64,000 nt of DNA from Novosphingobium sp. UBA6272 (GTDB taxonomy: Bacteria; Pseudomonadota; Alphaproteobacteria; Sphingomonadales; Sphingomonadaceae): positions 124,001 to 188,000 of the forward strand of contig NZ_DJUW01000015.1 of assembly GCF_002440635.1 (NCBI RefSeq). Direction: 5' to 3'. Positions 48,453-57,813 of the stretch are shown in pieces (within the stretch, counting starts at the first letter, position 1; the number at the start of each line of letters is the position of its first letter). A program made the position numbers and the translations under genes. The notes below the pieces were generated by a model. The model was not told where the DNA came from, searched no databases, and saw only the letters and a program-made list of their open reading frames with translations.

Positions 48453-48796
48453 TTCGCCAGCTTCGGGGAAATCGCGGGAAAGTTCGTGCGATCTTGCGGA
48501 GTCGCGCTGCAAGTGGCTGATTTTCAGCGCGAACAAATCAAAAACATCGTTGTCATAGCCATCGCAGATGGTGAAACAATATTATATTAATCAATTATTT
48601 ACCGTCTTATCCCGTGAAATCCCGCAATTTTCCCTTCCATCCCCGTCGAAGCAGGGTTAATGAACCAATTCATCGACATCGAAATTCCTTGCCGAGCACC
48701 TTTCAGGGGTGAGCCGGCCGCGGGGGCGCGCGGACGGGGCGGGGGAGGATTTTTGCGGGAACCCGGGAGAAATCCCGGCTTTAGGCGGGGCATTAC
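48453..48796 (+). promoter_or_regulatory. mra/dcw operon promoter and leader region
   Basis: A 344-base region without a supported gene. An AT-rich stretch (about 48576-48602) probably holds the promoter; no perfect -35/-10 pair stands out. A CtrA-like word TTAA-N7-TTTACC lies at 48587-48603. MraZ-box-like repeats follow at 48610-48644. A GNRA-loop hairpin CCGGGA-GAAA-TCCCGG (48763-48778) ends 18 bases before mraZ. The stretch 48716-48755 is almost pure G+C. Confidence 0.6.
48610..48644 (-). promoter_or_regulatory. MraZ-box-like repeat array
   Basis: On the minus strand the words GGGGA, AGGGA, CGGGA and CGGGA recur with their GGG cores 9-11 bases apart (cores near 48641, 48632, 48621 and 48611). 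MraZ of E. coli binds direct TGGGN repeats with 5-base spacers ahead of its own operon, so position and 10-bp periodicity fit autoregulation. Confidence 0.6.
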
Positions 48797-49300
48797 GTGG
48801 AGGCGGGCAAGCCAATTGCATATAGTGGCCAAGGCTTTTCGCTACTCGGCGAAAAGGGTCGCTTCGTGCTGCCTCCCGACTTCCGCAAGGCAGTCCGCGA
48901 TTCCGGTCATGGCGAACGGCTCCTCTGCATTGCCAAGCACCCGCGCTGGAAGTGCCTGACCGGTTTCGGCCTGTCGCGCGTCGCTGAATTCGAAGCCGAG
49001 CTTGACCGCGAAGAGCGCAACGCGCTGGATCGCCAGCAGGATTTCGACCGTGATCTGCGCGCCCAGCAGCTCTATGGCTTCGCCCGCGTACCCTTCGATG
49101 ACAGCGGCCGCTTCATCCTGCCCGAACGCTTCTTCAAGCTCGGCGGGCTGACCGACGCCGCCTTCTTCCAGGGCGGCGGCAAGCAGTTCACGATCTGGAG
49201 CCCCGACGTGCTGGCCGATATGGGCCAGGGCTGGGAAGACGCCCAGGAAGCCTGCCTCGATCTGGCCAGCCAGGCCCGTAGCGGGAAGGGGCGGAAATGA
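48797..49300 (+). CDS. mraZ: division/cell-wall cluster regulator MraZ
   Basis: A 167-residue protein with two AbrB-like SpoVT domains, seen as LGEKGRFVLPPDFRKAV (about residues 17-33) and DDSGRFILPERFFKLGG (about 101-117). It binds DNA in the promoter of its own operon. The GTG start follows a GGCGGGG sequence. It is the first gene of the 14-gene dcw cluster and its stop overlaps the rsmH ATG. Confidence 0.92.
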   Translation: MEAGKPIAYSGQGFSLLGEKGRFVLPPDFRKAVRDSGHGERLLCIAKHPRWKCLTGFGLSRVAEFEAELDREERNALDRQQDFDRDLRAQQLYGFARVPFDDSGRFILPERFFKLGGLTDAAFFQGGGKQFTIWSPDVLADMGQGWEDAQEACLDLASQARSGKGRK

Positions 49301-50250
49301 CCGCTGCCGCGCCGCACGTCCCGGTTCTGCTCGATGAAGTGATCGCCGCGCTTGCGCCCGCCCCCGGCGCGGTGATCGTCGATGCCACCTTTGGTGCCGG
49401 CGGCTACACCCGCCGCCTGCTGGACGCCGGCGCCAGCGTTCACGCCTTTGATCGCGACCCCGACGCGATCGCGGGCGGACGCGGATGGAGCGAAGCCGGG
49501 GAAAGCCCGCCCCGGTTGGTGCTCCACCCGCGCCGCTTCTCCGAAATGGTCGCCAGCCTGGCCGAGGCCGGGGTGGCCCAGGTGGATGGCGTCGTGATGG
49601 ACATCGGGGTCTCCTCGATGCAGCTCGACCAGGCCGAGCGGGGCTTTGCCTTTTCCAGCGATGGCCCGCTTGACATGCGGATGGGTCAGGACGGCGAAAG
49701 CGCTGCCGATTTCCTCAACGGGGCTGCGGAAAGTGCTATCGCCGACGTGCTCTACGAATACGGCGAGGAACGCCAGTCGCGCCGGGTTGCCCGGGCGATC
49801 GTGGCGGCGCGTCCGCTGTCCACCACCGGCCAGCTCGCCCATGTCGTCCGCAAGGCGCTGGGCTATCGGCCCGGTGCGCCCAAGGATCCCGCCACCCGCA
49901 GCTTTCAGGCAATCCGGATCCACGTCAACGCCGAGCTTGACGAGCTCCGCGCCGGTTTGTCCGCCGCCGAAACGCTGCTTGTGCCCGGCGGGCGGCTGGC
50001 CGTGGTCAGCTTCCACAGCCTCGAAGACCGGATCGTGAAGAACTTCCTGCGCGAAGCCAGCGGCGCAGTGGCCAATGCTTCGCGCCACCTGCCGGTGAAC
50101 GCCCCCGCGCACGCCCCGACCTTTGCCCAGGTCGGCAAGGCGCTCCGCCCGTCCGAAGCCGAACTTGCCCGCAATCCCCGCGCCCGTTCGGCAACGCTGC
50201 GCAGCGCGGTGCGGACCGATGCGCCGGCGCGCGAAAGGAGGGCGGCATGA
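49297..50250 (+). CDS. rsmH: 16S rRNA (cytosine-1402-N4) methyltransferase
   Basis: A 317-residue MraW/RsmH methylating C1402 of 16S rRNA. The SAM motif is IVDATFGAGGYTRRLLDAGA, with MDIGVSSMQLDQAERGFAF, RKALGYRPGAPKDPATRSFQ-region residues, IHVNAELDEL and VVSFHSLEDRIVKNFLRE. The ATG overlaps the mraZ stop (ATGA) and its TGA overlaps ftsL. Confidence 0.95.
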   Translation: MTAAAPHVPVLLDEVIAALAPAPGAVIVDATFGAGGYTRRLLDAGASVHAFDRDPDAIAGGRGWSEAGESPPRLVLHPRRFSEMVASLAEAGVAQVDGVVMDIGVSSMQLDQAERGFAFSSDGPLDMRMGQDGESAADFLNGAAESAIADVLYEYGEERQSRRVARAIVAARPLSTTGQLAHVVRKALGYRPGAPKDPATRSFQAIRIHVNAELDELRAGLSAAETLLVPGGRLAVVSFHSLEDRIVKNFLREASGAVANASRHLPVNAPAHAPTFAQVGKALRPSEAELARNPRARSATLRSAVRTDAPARERRAA

Positions 50251-50750
50251 ACCTGACGCGCGACCGGATGCGCTCGATCGGCTGGGTTGCGGTGCTGCTG
50301 ACCTGCTTCACTTTCACCGTAATCCTGACCTTCAAGGTCAATGCAGTCAAAAGCCAGGTCCGGCTGACCGAGCGGCAGATCGTTTCGATCAAGCAGGACA
50401 AGCTGCTGCTGGAAACCGAGTTCGAAACCCGCGCCAACCAGCAGCAGCTGCGCAGCCTCAACGAGGTCGAATTCGGCTATCAGGCTCCCGCTGCCGGCCA
50501 GTACCTCGAAGGCGAGCGCCAGCTGGCCGCGCTGGGCAAGCCGCGCGCCGCCGATGCGCCCAGCCCGATCCGGGTCGCCAGCGCCGATGCCCCGCGCGAG
50601 ACCGAAGGCCTGCCCGCCATGGTCAATCCGCTGACCGGCAAGGCCATGGCGGCCGAACCGAAGGCCGAAGGCAAGCCCAAGCCCGCCACCGCCGCCACTC
50701 TGGGCGACCGGCTGAGCCGCAGCGAACCGCGCGAGGCCCGCCAGGAATGA
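50247..50750 (+). CDS. ftsL: cell division protein FtsL (alphaproteobacterial type)
   Basis: A 167-residue bitopic protein in the FtsL position: one transmembrane helix (SIGWVAVLLTCFTFTVILTF, about residues 10-29) followed by a periplasmic coiled coil (VKSQVRLTERQIVSIKQDKLLLETEFETRANQ region). The 80-residue C-terminal tail is Pro/Ala-rich and disordered, longer than in enterobacteria. FtsL divergence makes homology weak, and assignment rests on topology and gene order. Confidence 0.85.
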   Translation: MNLTRDRMRSIGWVAVLLTCFTFTVILTFKVNAVKSQVRLTERQIVSIKQDKLLLETEFETRANQQQLRSLNEVEFGYQAPAAGQYLEGERQLAALGKPRAADAPSPIRVASADAPRETEGLPAMVNPLTGKAMAAEPKAEGKPKPATAATLGDRLSRSEPREARQE

Positions 50751-52474
50751 CCACGATCGCCGTCTCGACCACCATCTCCTCTGGCCGCGGCGCGCTGGTC
50801 AACGTGCGCTCGCGCAGCCTTCTGATGGCCAAGTGGCGGGTGCTGTGGGTGGTGCTGGGTTTCTCCGTGATCGCGCTGGCCGCAGTCAGCAGAATCCTGT
50901 TCCTCGGCCTGTTCGAACCGGCCCCGGCGCAGCAGCAGTTCGGCACCTTGCTGGTGCCCGAGCGGGCCGATATCGTCGATCGTAACGGCGTGCCGCTGGC
51001 CCGCGCCTTCCCCGCCTATGCACTGTGGTACAACCCGGCCGCGCTGGGCGGTGACGGCCCCCCGCTGGTCCGCAGCCCGCGCGAGGTGGCCGAAAGCCTG
51101 TCGCGGATATTCCCCGATCTTGAGGTCAATGCGCTCGCCGCGCGGCTCGCCGAAGGGCGTCCCGGCTATTTGCGCCGCCGGATTCTGCCCGAAGACGCCA
51201 ATCGGGTTCACCAGATGGGCGAACCGGCGCTGGAATTCCCGCGTGAGACCGAACGGTTCTATCCGCAAGGCTCGATGGCGGCCCACGTGCTGGGCTTCGT
51301 CGGGGCCGACGGGCACGGCCATGTCGGCATGGAGCAGGTCTTCGATGATCGCCTGACCGATCCGGCCCAGCGCGGCACTCCGGCAATGCTGTCGATCGAC
51401 GCGCGGGTCCAGGGTGCGCTCGAAGACGAACTGATGCGCGGGATGAACGCCTCCAACGCCAAGGGTGCGGCCGGAATCGTGCTCGATGTCGATACCGGCG
51501 AAGTCGTGGCGCTGGCCTCGTTGCCCTCGTTCAACCCCAATCTGATCGACCGGGCCGGGGAAAGCTTCATCTTCAACCGCGTGACTAACCAGGTTTACGA
51601 GCTGGGATCGACCTTCAAGCCGATCACCGTTGCTGCAGCGATCGATGCCGGATCGGTGACTGACCTTGCGCGGCGCTATCAATCGAGCCGTCCGATCGCG
51701 ATCGGCGGGTTCCAGATCAAGGACAGCCACGCGCTGGGTGCGTCGCTCAACGTGCCCGAGGCACTGATCCATTCGTCCAACATCGTCACCGCGCAGATTG
51801 CCGATGAGGTCGGCCCGGAACGGCTCAATCAGACGATGCGCGATCTCGGGATGGATCAGCGCGCCCAGATCGAACTGCCCGCGCGCGGCTTTCCGCTGTG
51901 GCCCAAAGGCCAATGGTCGCGGATCACGACAATGACGGTGTCCTATGGGCACGGTATCGCGGTCACCCCGCTGCACCTCGCCAGTGCCTATGCCGCGCTG
52001 GTCAACGGCGGGATCTGGCGGCCGGCGACGCTGGTCAAGGTTGAACCCGGACAGGCCGTGCCGGGCCGCCGGGTGTTCAAGGCCAGCACCAGCGCCCGGA
52101 TGCGGCAGTTGCTGCGGATGATCGTCGATATCGGCACCGGCCGGAACGCCGATGCTGTGGGTTACCGGGTCGGCGGCAAGACCGGTTCGGCTGAAAAGCC
52201 AGGGGCCGGCGGATATCGCAAAAGCAGCCTGGTCGCGACCTTTGCCGCAGCCTTCCCGATGGATCATCCGCGCTATGTGGTGATCGCGATGCTCGACGAA
52301 CCCCAGGGCACTGCTGCCACCTCGGGCCAGCGCACCGCCGCATGGAACGCCGCACCGGTTGTCGGCCGGCTGGTTCCACGGATCGGCCCGCTGCTGGGGA
52401 TCATGCCTGACGCCACTCGCGATGTGGACATCACCGACCTCGCCCCGCTGGTCGGCAAGGGGGAAGGCGAATGA
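50747..52474 (+). CDS. ftsI: peptidoglycan D,D-transpeptidase FtsI (PBP3)
   Basis: A 575-residue class B penicillin-binding protein, the septal transpeptidase. It has an N-terminal membrane anchor (about residues 30-55) and a non-catalytic domain with ERADIVDRNGVPLAR. In the transpeptidase domain, the SxxK motif is Ser288-Thr-Phe-Lys291, SxN is Ser343-Ser-Asn345 and KTG is Lys478-Thr-Gly480. The ATG overlaps the ftsL stop, and the open frame upstream is not family sequence. Confidence 0.95.
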   Translation: MTTIAVSTTISSGRGALVNVRSRSLLMAKWRVLWVVLGFSVIALAAVSRILFLGLFEPAPAQQQFGTLLVPERADIVDRNGVPLARAFPAYALWYNPAALGGDGPPLVRSPREVAESLSRIFPDLEVNALAARLAEGRPGYLRRRILPEDANRVHQMGEPALEFPRETERFYPQGSMAAHVLGFVGADGHGHVGMEQVFDDRLTDPAQRGTPAMLSIDARVQGALEDELMRGMNASNAKGAAGIVLDVDTGEVVALASLPSFNPNLIDRAGESFIFNRVTNQVYELGSTFKPITVAAAIDAGSVTDLARRYQSSRPIAIGGFQIKDSHALGASLNVPEALIHSSNIVTAQIADEVGPERLNQTMRDLGMDQRAQIELPARGFPLWPKGQWSRITTMTVSYGHGIAVTPLHLASAYAALVNGGIWRPATLVKVEPGQAVPGRRVFKASTSARMRQLLRMIVDIGTGRNADAVGYRVGGKTGSAEKPGAGGYRKSSLVATFAAAFPMDHPRYVVIAMLDEPQGTAATSGQRTAAWNAAPVVGRLVPRIGPLLGIMPDATRDVDITDLAPLVGKGEGE

Positions 52475-53925
52475 GGCTGGGGGCGCTGGCCGAAACGGCG
52501 GGAATTGCGATCGCCGGCGGCAGCGAGACCCAGGTCATCGGCTTCGCGATCGACAACCGCAAGGTCGCCCCGGGCACCGTGTTCGGCGCTTTCCAGGGCG
52601 CCGCCGTGAACGGTGAAGACTTCATCCCCGCCGCGATAACCGCGGGAGCCGTGGCCGTGGTCGCGCGCCCCGAGGCGCGGGTCGAGGGCGCGGTTCACAT
52701 TGCCGATGCCAATCCGCGCCGGACCTTCGCTCGGCTGGCAGCCGGCTTCTTTGCGCCCTTTCCCGAAACGGTGGTCGCGGTCACCGGAACCAACGGCAAG
52801 ACCTCCTGCGTGGAGATGACGCGGCAGATCTGGCGGATGGCGGGGGAACGTTCCGCCTCGATCGGCACGCTGGGCATCACCACCGCCGATGAAAGCGTCT
52901 CGACCGGGCTGACCACGCCCGATGTTGTCACCTTCCTGGCCAATATGAGCGGGCTGGCGCGCGAGGGGATCACCCACGTTGCTTTCGAAGCCAGCAGCCA
53001 CGGGCTGTCGCAGTACCGCAGCGAAGGACCAAGGGTAGCCGCTGCCGCCTTTACCAACCTGAGCCGCGACCATCTCGATTACCACAAGGACATGGAAGAC
53101 TACTTCGCGGCCAAGATGCGGCTGTTTGACGAAGTGGTCGAAGGGGACGGCACGGCTGTCATCTGGATGGATGACGAATGGAGCGGCCTGGCCGCCGGGC
53201 ACGCGCAGCGTCGCGGCTTGCGCCTGCTGGGCGTGGGCGAACGCGCGGATCAGAGCGGCATTCGCCTGCTTTCCCGTACTCCGACCCAGTTGGGCCAGCT
53301 GCTTGAAGTCGAATTCGCCGACGATCGGCGCAAGGTCAATCTGCCGCTGATCGGGGCCTATCAGGCCGCCAATGCGCTGGTTTCCGCGGGGCTGGTGCTG
53401 GCGACCGGGGGCAAGGCTGCGCAGGTGTTCGATGCTGTCACCCGGCTACAGCCGGTCCGTGGCCGCCTGGAACGCGCCGCGATCGCCCGCTCGGGCGCGC
53501 CGGTCTACATCGACTATGCCCATACCCCCGATGCGCTGGAAGCGGCGATTGCCGCGCTCCGTCCGCATTGCAGCGGGCGGCTGATCGTGGTGTTCGGCGC
53601 CGGTGGAGACCGCGATGCCGGCAAGCGCGTGCCGATGGGCCAGATCGTTGCGGAGCAGGCCGACCTTGGCATCGTTACCGACGACAACCCGCGCGGCGAA
53701 GACCCCGCTGCCATCCGCGCTGCAGTGTTGGCAGGCGGAAAATCCCTGCGCGAAGTGGGCGATCGCCGCAGCGCGATCGCCGCCGCCATTGCCGAAGCCG
53801 GGCGCGATGACATCGTGCTGGTGGCCGGTAAGGGCCACGAACAGGGCCAGATTGTGGGCGCGGGCGATGCCTGCCGCGTCCTGCCGTTCGATGACGTAGC
53901 CGTGGCCAGGGAGTGTGCCGCATGA
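52471..53925 (+). CDS. murE: UDP-MurNAc-L-Ala-D-Glu:meso-DAP ligase
   Basis: A 484-residue Mur ligase adding the third peptide residue. The N-terminal UDP-substrate domain is followed by the ATP loop VVAVTGTNGKTSCVEM, SSHGLSQYR, and the meso-diaminopimelate-specific DDNPRGEDP motif, so the peptidoglycan is DAP-type. FGAGGDRDAGKR is the C-terminal domain signature. The start and stop overlap ftsI and murF. Confidence 0.96.
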   Translation: MRLGALAETAGIAIAGGSETQVIGFAIDNRKVAPGTVFGAFQGAAVNGEDFIPAAITAGAVAVVARPEARVEGAVHIADANPRRTFARLAAGFFAPFPETVVAVTGTNGKTSCVEMTRQIWRMAGERSASIGTLGITTADESVSTGLTTPDVVTFLANMSGLAREGITHVAFEASSHGLSQYRSEGPRVAAAAFTNLSRDHLDYHKDMEDYFAAKMRLFDEVVEGDGTAVIWMDDEWSGLAAGHAQRRGLRLLGVGERADQSGIRLLSRTPTQLGQLLEVEFADDRRKVNLPLIGAYQAANALVSAGLVLATGGKAAQVFDAVTRLQPVRGRLERAAIARSGAPVYIDYAHTPDALEAAIAALRPHCSGRLIVVFGAGGDRDAGKRVPMGQIVAEQADLGIVTDDNPRGEDPAAIRAAVLAGGKSLREVGDRRSAIAAAIAEAGRDDIVLVAGKGHEQGQIVGAGDACRVLPFDDVAVARECAA

Positions 53926-55391
53926 ATGCGCTAGCAAAGATCCTCGAATGGCCGGCTGATGAGACCGACCTGTTCGGTCTGGCCCTATGGCATGCGGTGG
54001 AGATCGCCCGTGCCACCGGCGGGGTCGCGGTCGGTGACTTCCAGGTGTCCGGGGTCGAGATCGACAGCCGCGACGTGGTGCCGGGCGACCTGTTCTTTGC
54101 GCTCAAGGGCGAGAGCATGGACGGTCACCGCTTTGTCGACATGGCCTTTGCCCGGGGCGCGGCGGCGGTCGTGGTCGATCGCCCGGTGGCTGGCCCGCAC
54201 GTGTTGGTCCAGGATACCTCAATCGCACTTGAGCTTCTTGCAAAAGCCGCGCGAAACCGGGCAGATGCGACCGTAATCGGAGTAACCGGTTCAGTTGGCA
54301 AGACCGGGGTGAAGGAAGCGATCTTCGCCGCGCTTGACCGTTCTAGCCGGGGCAAGGCGCACCGTTCGGTAAAGAGTTACAACAACCATGTCGGCGTACC
54401 GCTGAGCCTGGCGCGGATGGCGGCGCGCAGCCGCTATGGCGTGTTCGAGATGGGCATGAACCACGCCGGCGAAATCGCCGCGTTGACCGCGCAGGTCCGC
54501 CCGCATGTGGCGGTGATCACCACGATCGCGCCGGCGCATATCGAGAACCTGGGCAGCATCGAGGCGATCGCCGATGCCAAGGCAGAAATATTCGAGGGGC
54601 TGGAGACCGACGGAGTCGCGATAATACCGGCAGACAGCCCCCAATTCGCCCGGCTGAAGGAAGCGGCAGAACAGAAAAAAGTCGCGGTCGTTTCCTTCGG
54701 CCGGGCGGCCCACGCCAATGTCCGTCTGCTCGATGCGGTTCCCGCTCCGGGTGGCGGTTCGCTGGTCACGGCCGATCTTGGCGCGCGGCGGATCTGCTAT
54801 ACCGTGGCCGAGCCGGGTGAGCACTGGATCCTTAATTCGCTGGCAGTGATGGCCGCAGTCGGCGCGGCCGGCGGCGATCTTGGCGCGGCCGGATTGGCGC
54901 TGGCCGAGATGCAGGGGCTGAAGGGGCGGGGCCAGCGGCATACGCTTCCTGCTGGCGGCGGCGACGGTTCGGGCCGGGCGCTGCTGATCGACGAAAGTTA
55001 CAACGCCAACCCCGCTTCGATGCGCGCCACCCTGGCCCAGCTTGGGGTCACTCCCGCGCGCCGACGGGTCGCCGTGCTGGGGGCGATGAAGGAACTGGGC
55101 GAGCATGGTCCGGCCTATCATGCCGCGCTGATCGAACCGCTCACCGCATCGGGAGCGGGCTTCGTCGTGCTGGTCGGCGACGAGATGCAGGCCTTGGCCG
55201 ACGAACTGGGGAAAGCGGCCAAAACCGCGCTTGGCAAGGGCATCGGCTTCGCCCATTGCGGGACTGCCGTTGAAGCGCTCAATGCGCTCAGGGCGCATGG
55301 CGTGGAAGGCGGCGACGCGATCCTCGTCAAGGGGTCGAATTCGGTCGGGTTGGGGACAGTCGTCGCCGCGCTCGCGCAGCAGAAGGATTAG
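53922..55391 (+). CDS. murF: UDP-MurNAc-tripeptide:D-Ala-D-Ala ligase
   Basis: A 489-residue Mur ligase attaching D-Ala-D-Ala. SGVEIDSRDVVPGDLFFALKG marks the N-terminal domain, VIGVTGSVGKTGVKEAIF is the ATP loop, YNNHVGVPLSLARM and FEMGMNHAGEIAAL lie in the central domain, and LLIDESYNANPASMRATL in the C-terminal. It starts in the murE stop. The 8-base gap to mraY is the only true gap in this part of the cluster. Confidence 0.95.
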   Translation: MNALAKILEWPADETDLFGLALWHAVEIARATGGVAVGDFQVSGVEIDSRDVVPGDLFFALKGESMDGHRFVDMAFARGAAAVVVDRPVAGPHVLVQDTSIALELLAKAARNRADATVIGVTGSVGKTGVKEAIFAALDRSSRGKAHRSVKSYNNHVGVPLSLARMAARSRYGVFEMGMNHAGEIAALTAQVRPHVAVITTIAPAHIENLGSIEAIADAKAEIFEGLETDGVAIIPADSPQFARLKEAAEQKKVAVVSFGRAAHANVRLLDAVPAPGGGSLVTADLGARRICYTVAEPGEHWILNSLAVMAAVGAAGGDLGAAGLALAEMQGLKGRGQRHTLPAGGGDGSGRALLIDESYNANPASMRATLAQLGVTPARRRVAVLGAMKELGEHGPAYHAALIEPLTASGAGFVVLVGDEMQALADELGKAAKTALGKGIGFAHCGTAVEALNALRAHGVEGGDAILVKGSNSVGLGTVVAALAQQKD

Positions 55392-55399
55392 GATCAGGA

Positions 55400-56470
55400 A
55401 TGCTTTACCTGATCGCTCAGTATTTTCAGTTCGAGGGGCTGGCGAACCTCATCCGCTACCAGACCTTCCGCGCCGGTGCCGCGCTGATGACCGCGCTGGT
55501 GCTGGGCCTGATCATCGGGCCGCGCTTTATCGCCATGCTGCGGATGCGCCAGGGCAAGGGCCAGCCGATCCGCGAGGACGGGCCGCAGAGCCACCTGGCC
55601 AAGCGCGGCACGCCAACCATGGGCGGGCTGATGATCCTGGTTTCGCTGGCGGTTTCGATGTTCCTGTGGATGGACCTCGGCAGTCCGCTGGTCTGGGCCT
55701 GCATTCTGGTGACCCTCGGCTTCGGCGCGATCGGGTTTCTGGACGATTACGACAAGGTCAAGAAGCGCACCACCGCCGGGGTCCCGGGCCGGGTCCGGCT
55801 GGCCGGCGAATTCGCGGTCGCCGGCTTGGCTTCGTGGCTGTTGGTCAGCCAGATCGACACCAACCTCTATGTCCCGTTCCTGAGCGGGCGCTACATCCCG
55901 CTGGGTCCGCTCTATTACGTCTTCGCGGCCTTCGTGATCGTCGGCGCGGGCAATGCGGTCAACCTGACCGACGGGCTCGATGGCCTTGCCACCATGCCGG
56001 TGGTGATCGCTGCCGGAACCTTTGCGATCATCGCCTATCTGGCCGGCCGGGCCGACTTTGCCGCTTACCTTGGCATCCCGCACGTGCCGCGCGCCGGTGA
56101 ACTGGCGATCCTCTGCGCCGGGATCATGGGGGCCTGCCTGGCTTTCCTGTGGTTCAACGCCCCGCCGGCGGCGGTGTTCATGGGCGATACTGGCAGCCTG
56201 GCACTGGGCGGAGCATTGGGTGCAATCGCGGTTGCCGCGCATCACGAGATCGTGCTGGCCATCGTCGGCGGGCTGTTCGTGGCCGAGGCGCTGTCGGTGA
56301 TCATCCAGGTTGCGGTCTATAAACGCACCGGGAAGCGGGTCTTCAAGATGGCCCCGATCCACCACCATTTCGAACAGCTCGGCTGGAAGGAATCGACCGT
56401 GGTGATCCGCTTCTGGATCGTCTCGATCGTCCTCGCCATGATCGGACTTTCGACGCTGAAGCTGCGATGA
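55400..56470 (+). CDS. mraY: phospho-MurNAc-pentapeptide translocase
   Basis: A 356-residue inner-membrane enzyme with about ten helices that makes lipid I. Key motifs are HLAKRGTPTMGGLMIL, FLDDYDKVKKRTTAGV with the catalytic aspartates, AVNLTDGLDGLA, FMGDTGSLALGG and the histidine-rich FKMAPIHHHFEQLGWKE. The stop overlaps murD. Confidence 0.97.
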   Translation: MLYLIAQYFQFEGLANLIRYQTFRAGAALMTALVLGLIIGPRFIAMLRMRQGKGQPIREDGPQSHLAKRGTPTMGGLMILVSLAVSMFLWMDLGSPLVWACILVTLGFGAIGFLDDYDKVKKRTTAGVPGRVRLAGEFAVAGLASWLLVSQIDTNLYVPFLSGRYIPLGPLYYVFAAFVIVGAGNAVNLTDGLDGLATMPVVIAAGTFAIIAYLAGRADFAAYLGIPHVPRAGELAILCAGIMGACLAFLWFNAPPAAVFMGDTGSLALGGALGAIAVAAHHEIVLAIVGGLFVAEALSVIIQVAVYKRTGKRVFKMAPIHHHFEQLGWKESTVVIRFWIVSIVLAMIGLSTLKLR

Positions 56471-57813
56471 TCACCACCTCCGCCTTTGCCGGCAAGCGCT
56501 ATGCCGTTCTCGGGCTGGCCCGCTCGGGGATGGCGGCTGTCGAAAGTCTGCTGGCCGGTAGCGCGCAGGTGACCGCTTGGGACAGCCGCGAGGAACCGCG
56601 CCGCGCGCTGGAAGGCCGGGTCGAGCTGGCCGATCCGGTGGGAATGGACCTGACCGGTTTCGCCGGGGTGGTGGTCTCCCCCGGGGTTCCGCTCAACACC
56701 CATCCGATCGCCAAGGTCGCTGCGGCATCCGGCGTGCCGGTGATTGGCGATATTGAACTGTTCGCGATCGCCCGGCCCGAACTGCCCGCGCACCGCGTGG
56801 TCGGGATCACCGGGACCAACGGCAAGTCGACCTGCACCGCGCTGGTCCATCACATCCTGCAATCGGCCGCACTGCCGACCCGGATGGGCGGCAATATCGG
56901 TCTGCCGATTCTGGGAGCTAATCCGCTTTCGGCCGGCGGGGTCTATGTGCTGGAACTGTCGAGCTATCAGCTCGACCTGACCCATTCGCTGCAATGCGAT
57001 GTTGCCGCGCTGCTGAACATTACGCCCGATCACCTTGATCGCTATGACGGGTTCACCGGCTATGCCGCGTCGAAGGCTCGGCTGTTTGCGATGCAGCGGC
57101 CCGAGCAATTCGCGATCTTCGGGATGAGCGATGCCAAGACCCAGGCGGTCGCCGCGCAAGAAGGGCAGCTGCGCGAAGCCTGGCGGGTCCGCAGCGTCGA
57201 TGGCAAGGATCTGGTCAAGCTCCAGCCGGACTGGCCCAGCCTGCAAGGCCCGCACAATCTTCAGAACGCCGCCGTCGCAGTCGCGATCGCCGAGGCACTG
57301 GGGCTGACCCCGATGCAGTGGCGCCCGGCGCTGGCCAGTTTCCGGGGCCTGCCACACCGCATGGAACGCGTCGCCGAAGCTGGCGGGGTGATGTACATCA
57401 ACGACAGCAAGGCGACCAATCCGGCCTCGACCGCGCCGGCGCTGGCTGCCTTTCCGCCCAGCGACCATCGCCGGGTCCACTGGATCCTTGGCGGATTGCC
57501 CAAGGGCGACGACCTGGACGAATGCGCACCGTTCTTTGGCAATATTGCCGCCGCCTATACGATCGGCGATGCCGGCCCGCGTTTTGCCGAGATCCTCGCA
57601 CCGCACATGCCGGTGACCCGCAGCGAGATGATGTGCGAAGCGATCCAGCAAGCGATGGCTGCGGCCCAGCCGGGCGACGTGGTGCTGCTGTCCCCGGCCT
57701 GCGCCAGTTTCGACCAGTTCCGCGACTACGAAGCGCGCGGCGATGCCTTTCGTCAGATCGTCCAGACCCTGCTGACCCCTGAACCGGCAGCGCAAGCCGG
57801 AGGGCGCAGCTGA
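56467..57813 (+). CDS. murD: UDP-MurNAc-L-Ala:D-glutamate ligase
   Basis: A 448-residue Mur ligase. YAVLGLARSGMAAVESLL is the N-terminal UDP-binding glycine motif, VVGITGTNGKSTCTALV the ATP loop, and LELSSYQLDLT and NITPDHLDRYDG the central domain; NDSKATNPASTAPAL belongs to the C-terminal domain. The stop and the ftsW start share one base (TGATG). Confidence 0.96.
   Translation: MITTSAFAGKRYAVLGLARSGMAAVESLLAGSAQVTAWDSREEPRRALEGRVELADPVGMDLTGFAGVVVSPGVPLNTHPIAKVAAASGVPVIGDIELFAIARPELPAHRVVGITGTNGKSTCTALVHHILQSAALPTRMGGNIGLPILGANPLSAGGVYVLELSSYQLDLTHSLQCDVAALLNITPDHLDRYDGFTGYAASKARLFAMQRPEQFAIFGMSDAKTQAVAAQEGQLREAWRVRSVDGKDLVKLQPDWPSLQGPHNLQNAAVAVAIAEALGLTPMQWRPALASFRGLPHRMERVAEAGGVMYINDSKATNPASTAPALAAFPPSDHRRVHWILGGLPKGDDLDECAPFFGNIAAAYTIGDAGPRFAEILAPHMPVTRSEMMCEAIQQAMAAAQPGDVVLLSPACASFDQFRDYEARGDAFRQIVQTLLTPEPAAQAGGRS

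Noticed and set aside
48660..48959. 99-codon frame in the mra leader overlapping the mraZ start in another frame
   Set aside because: The first 20 codons look possible, but the rest is Gly/Arg-rich DNA with no ribosome binding site of quality; it would also run out of frame through mraZ.
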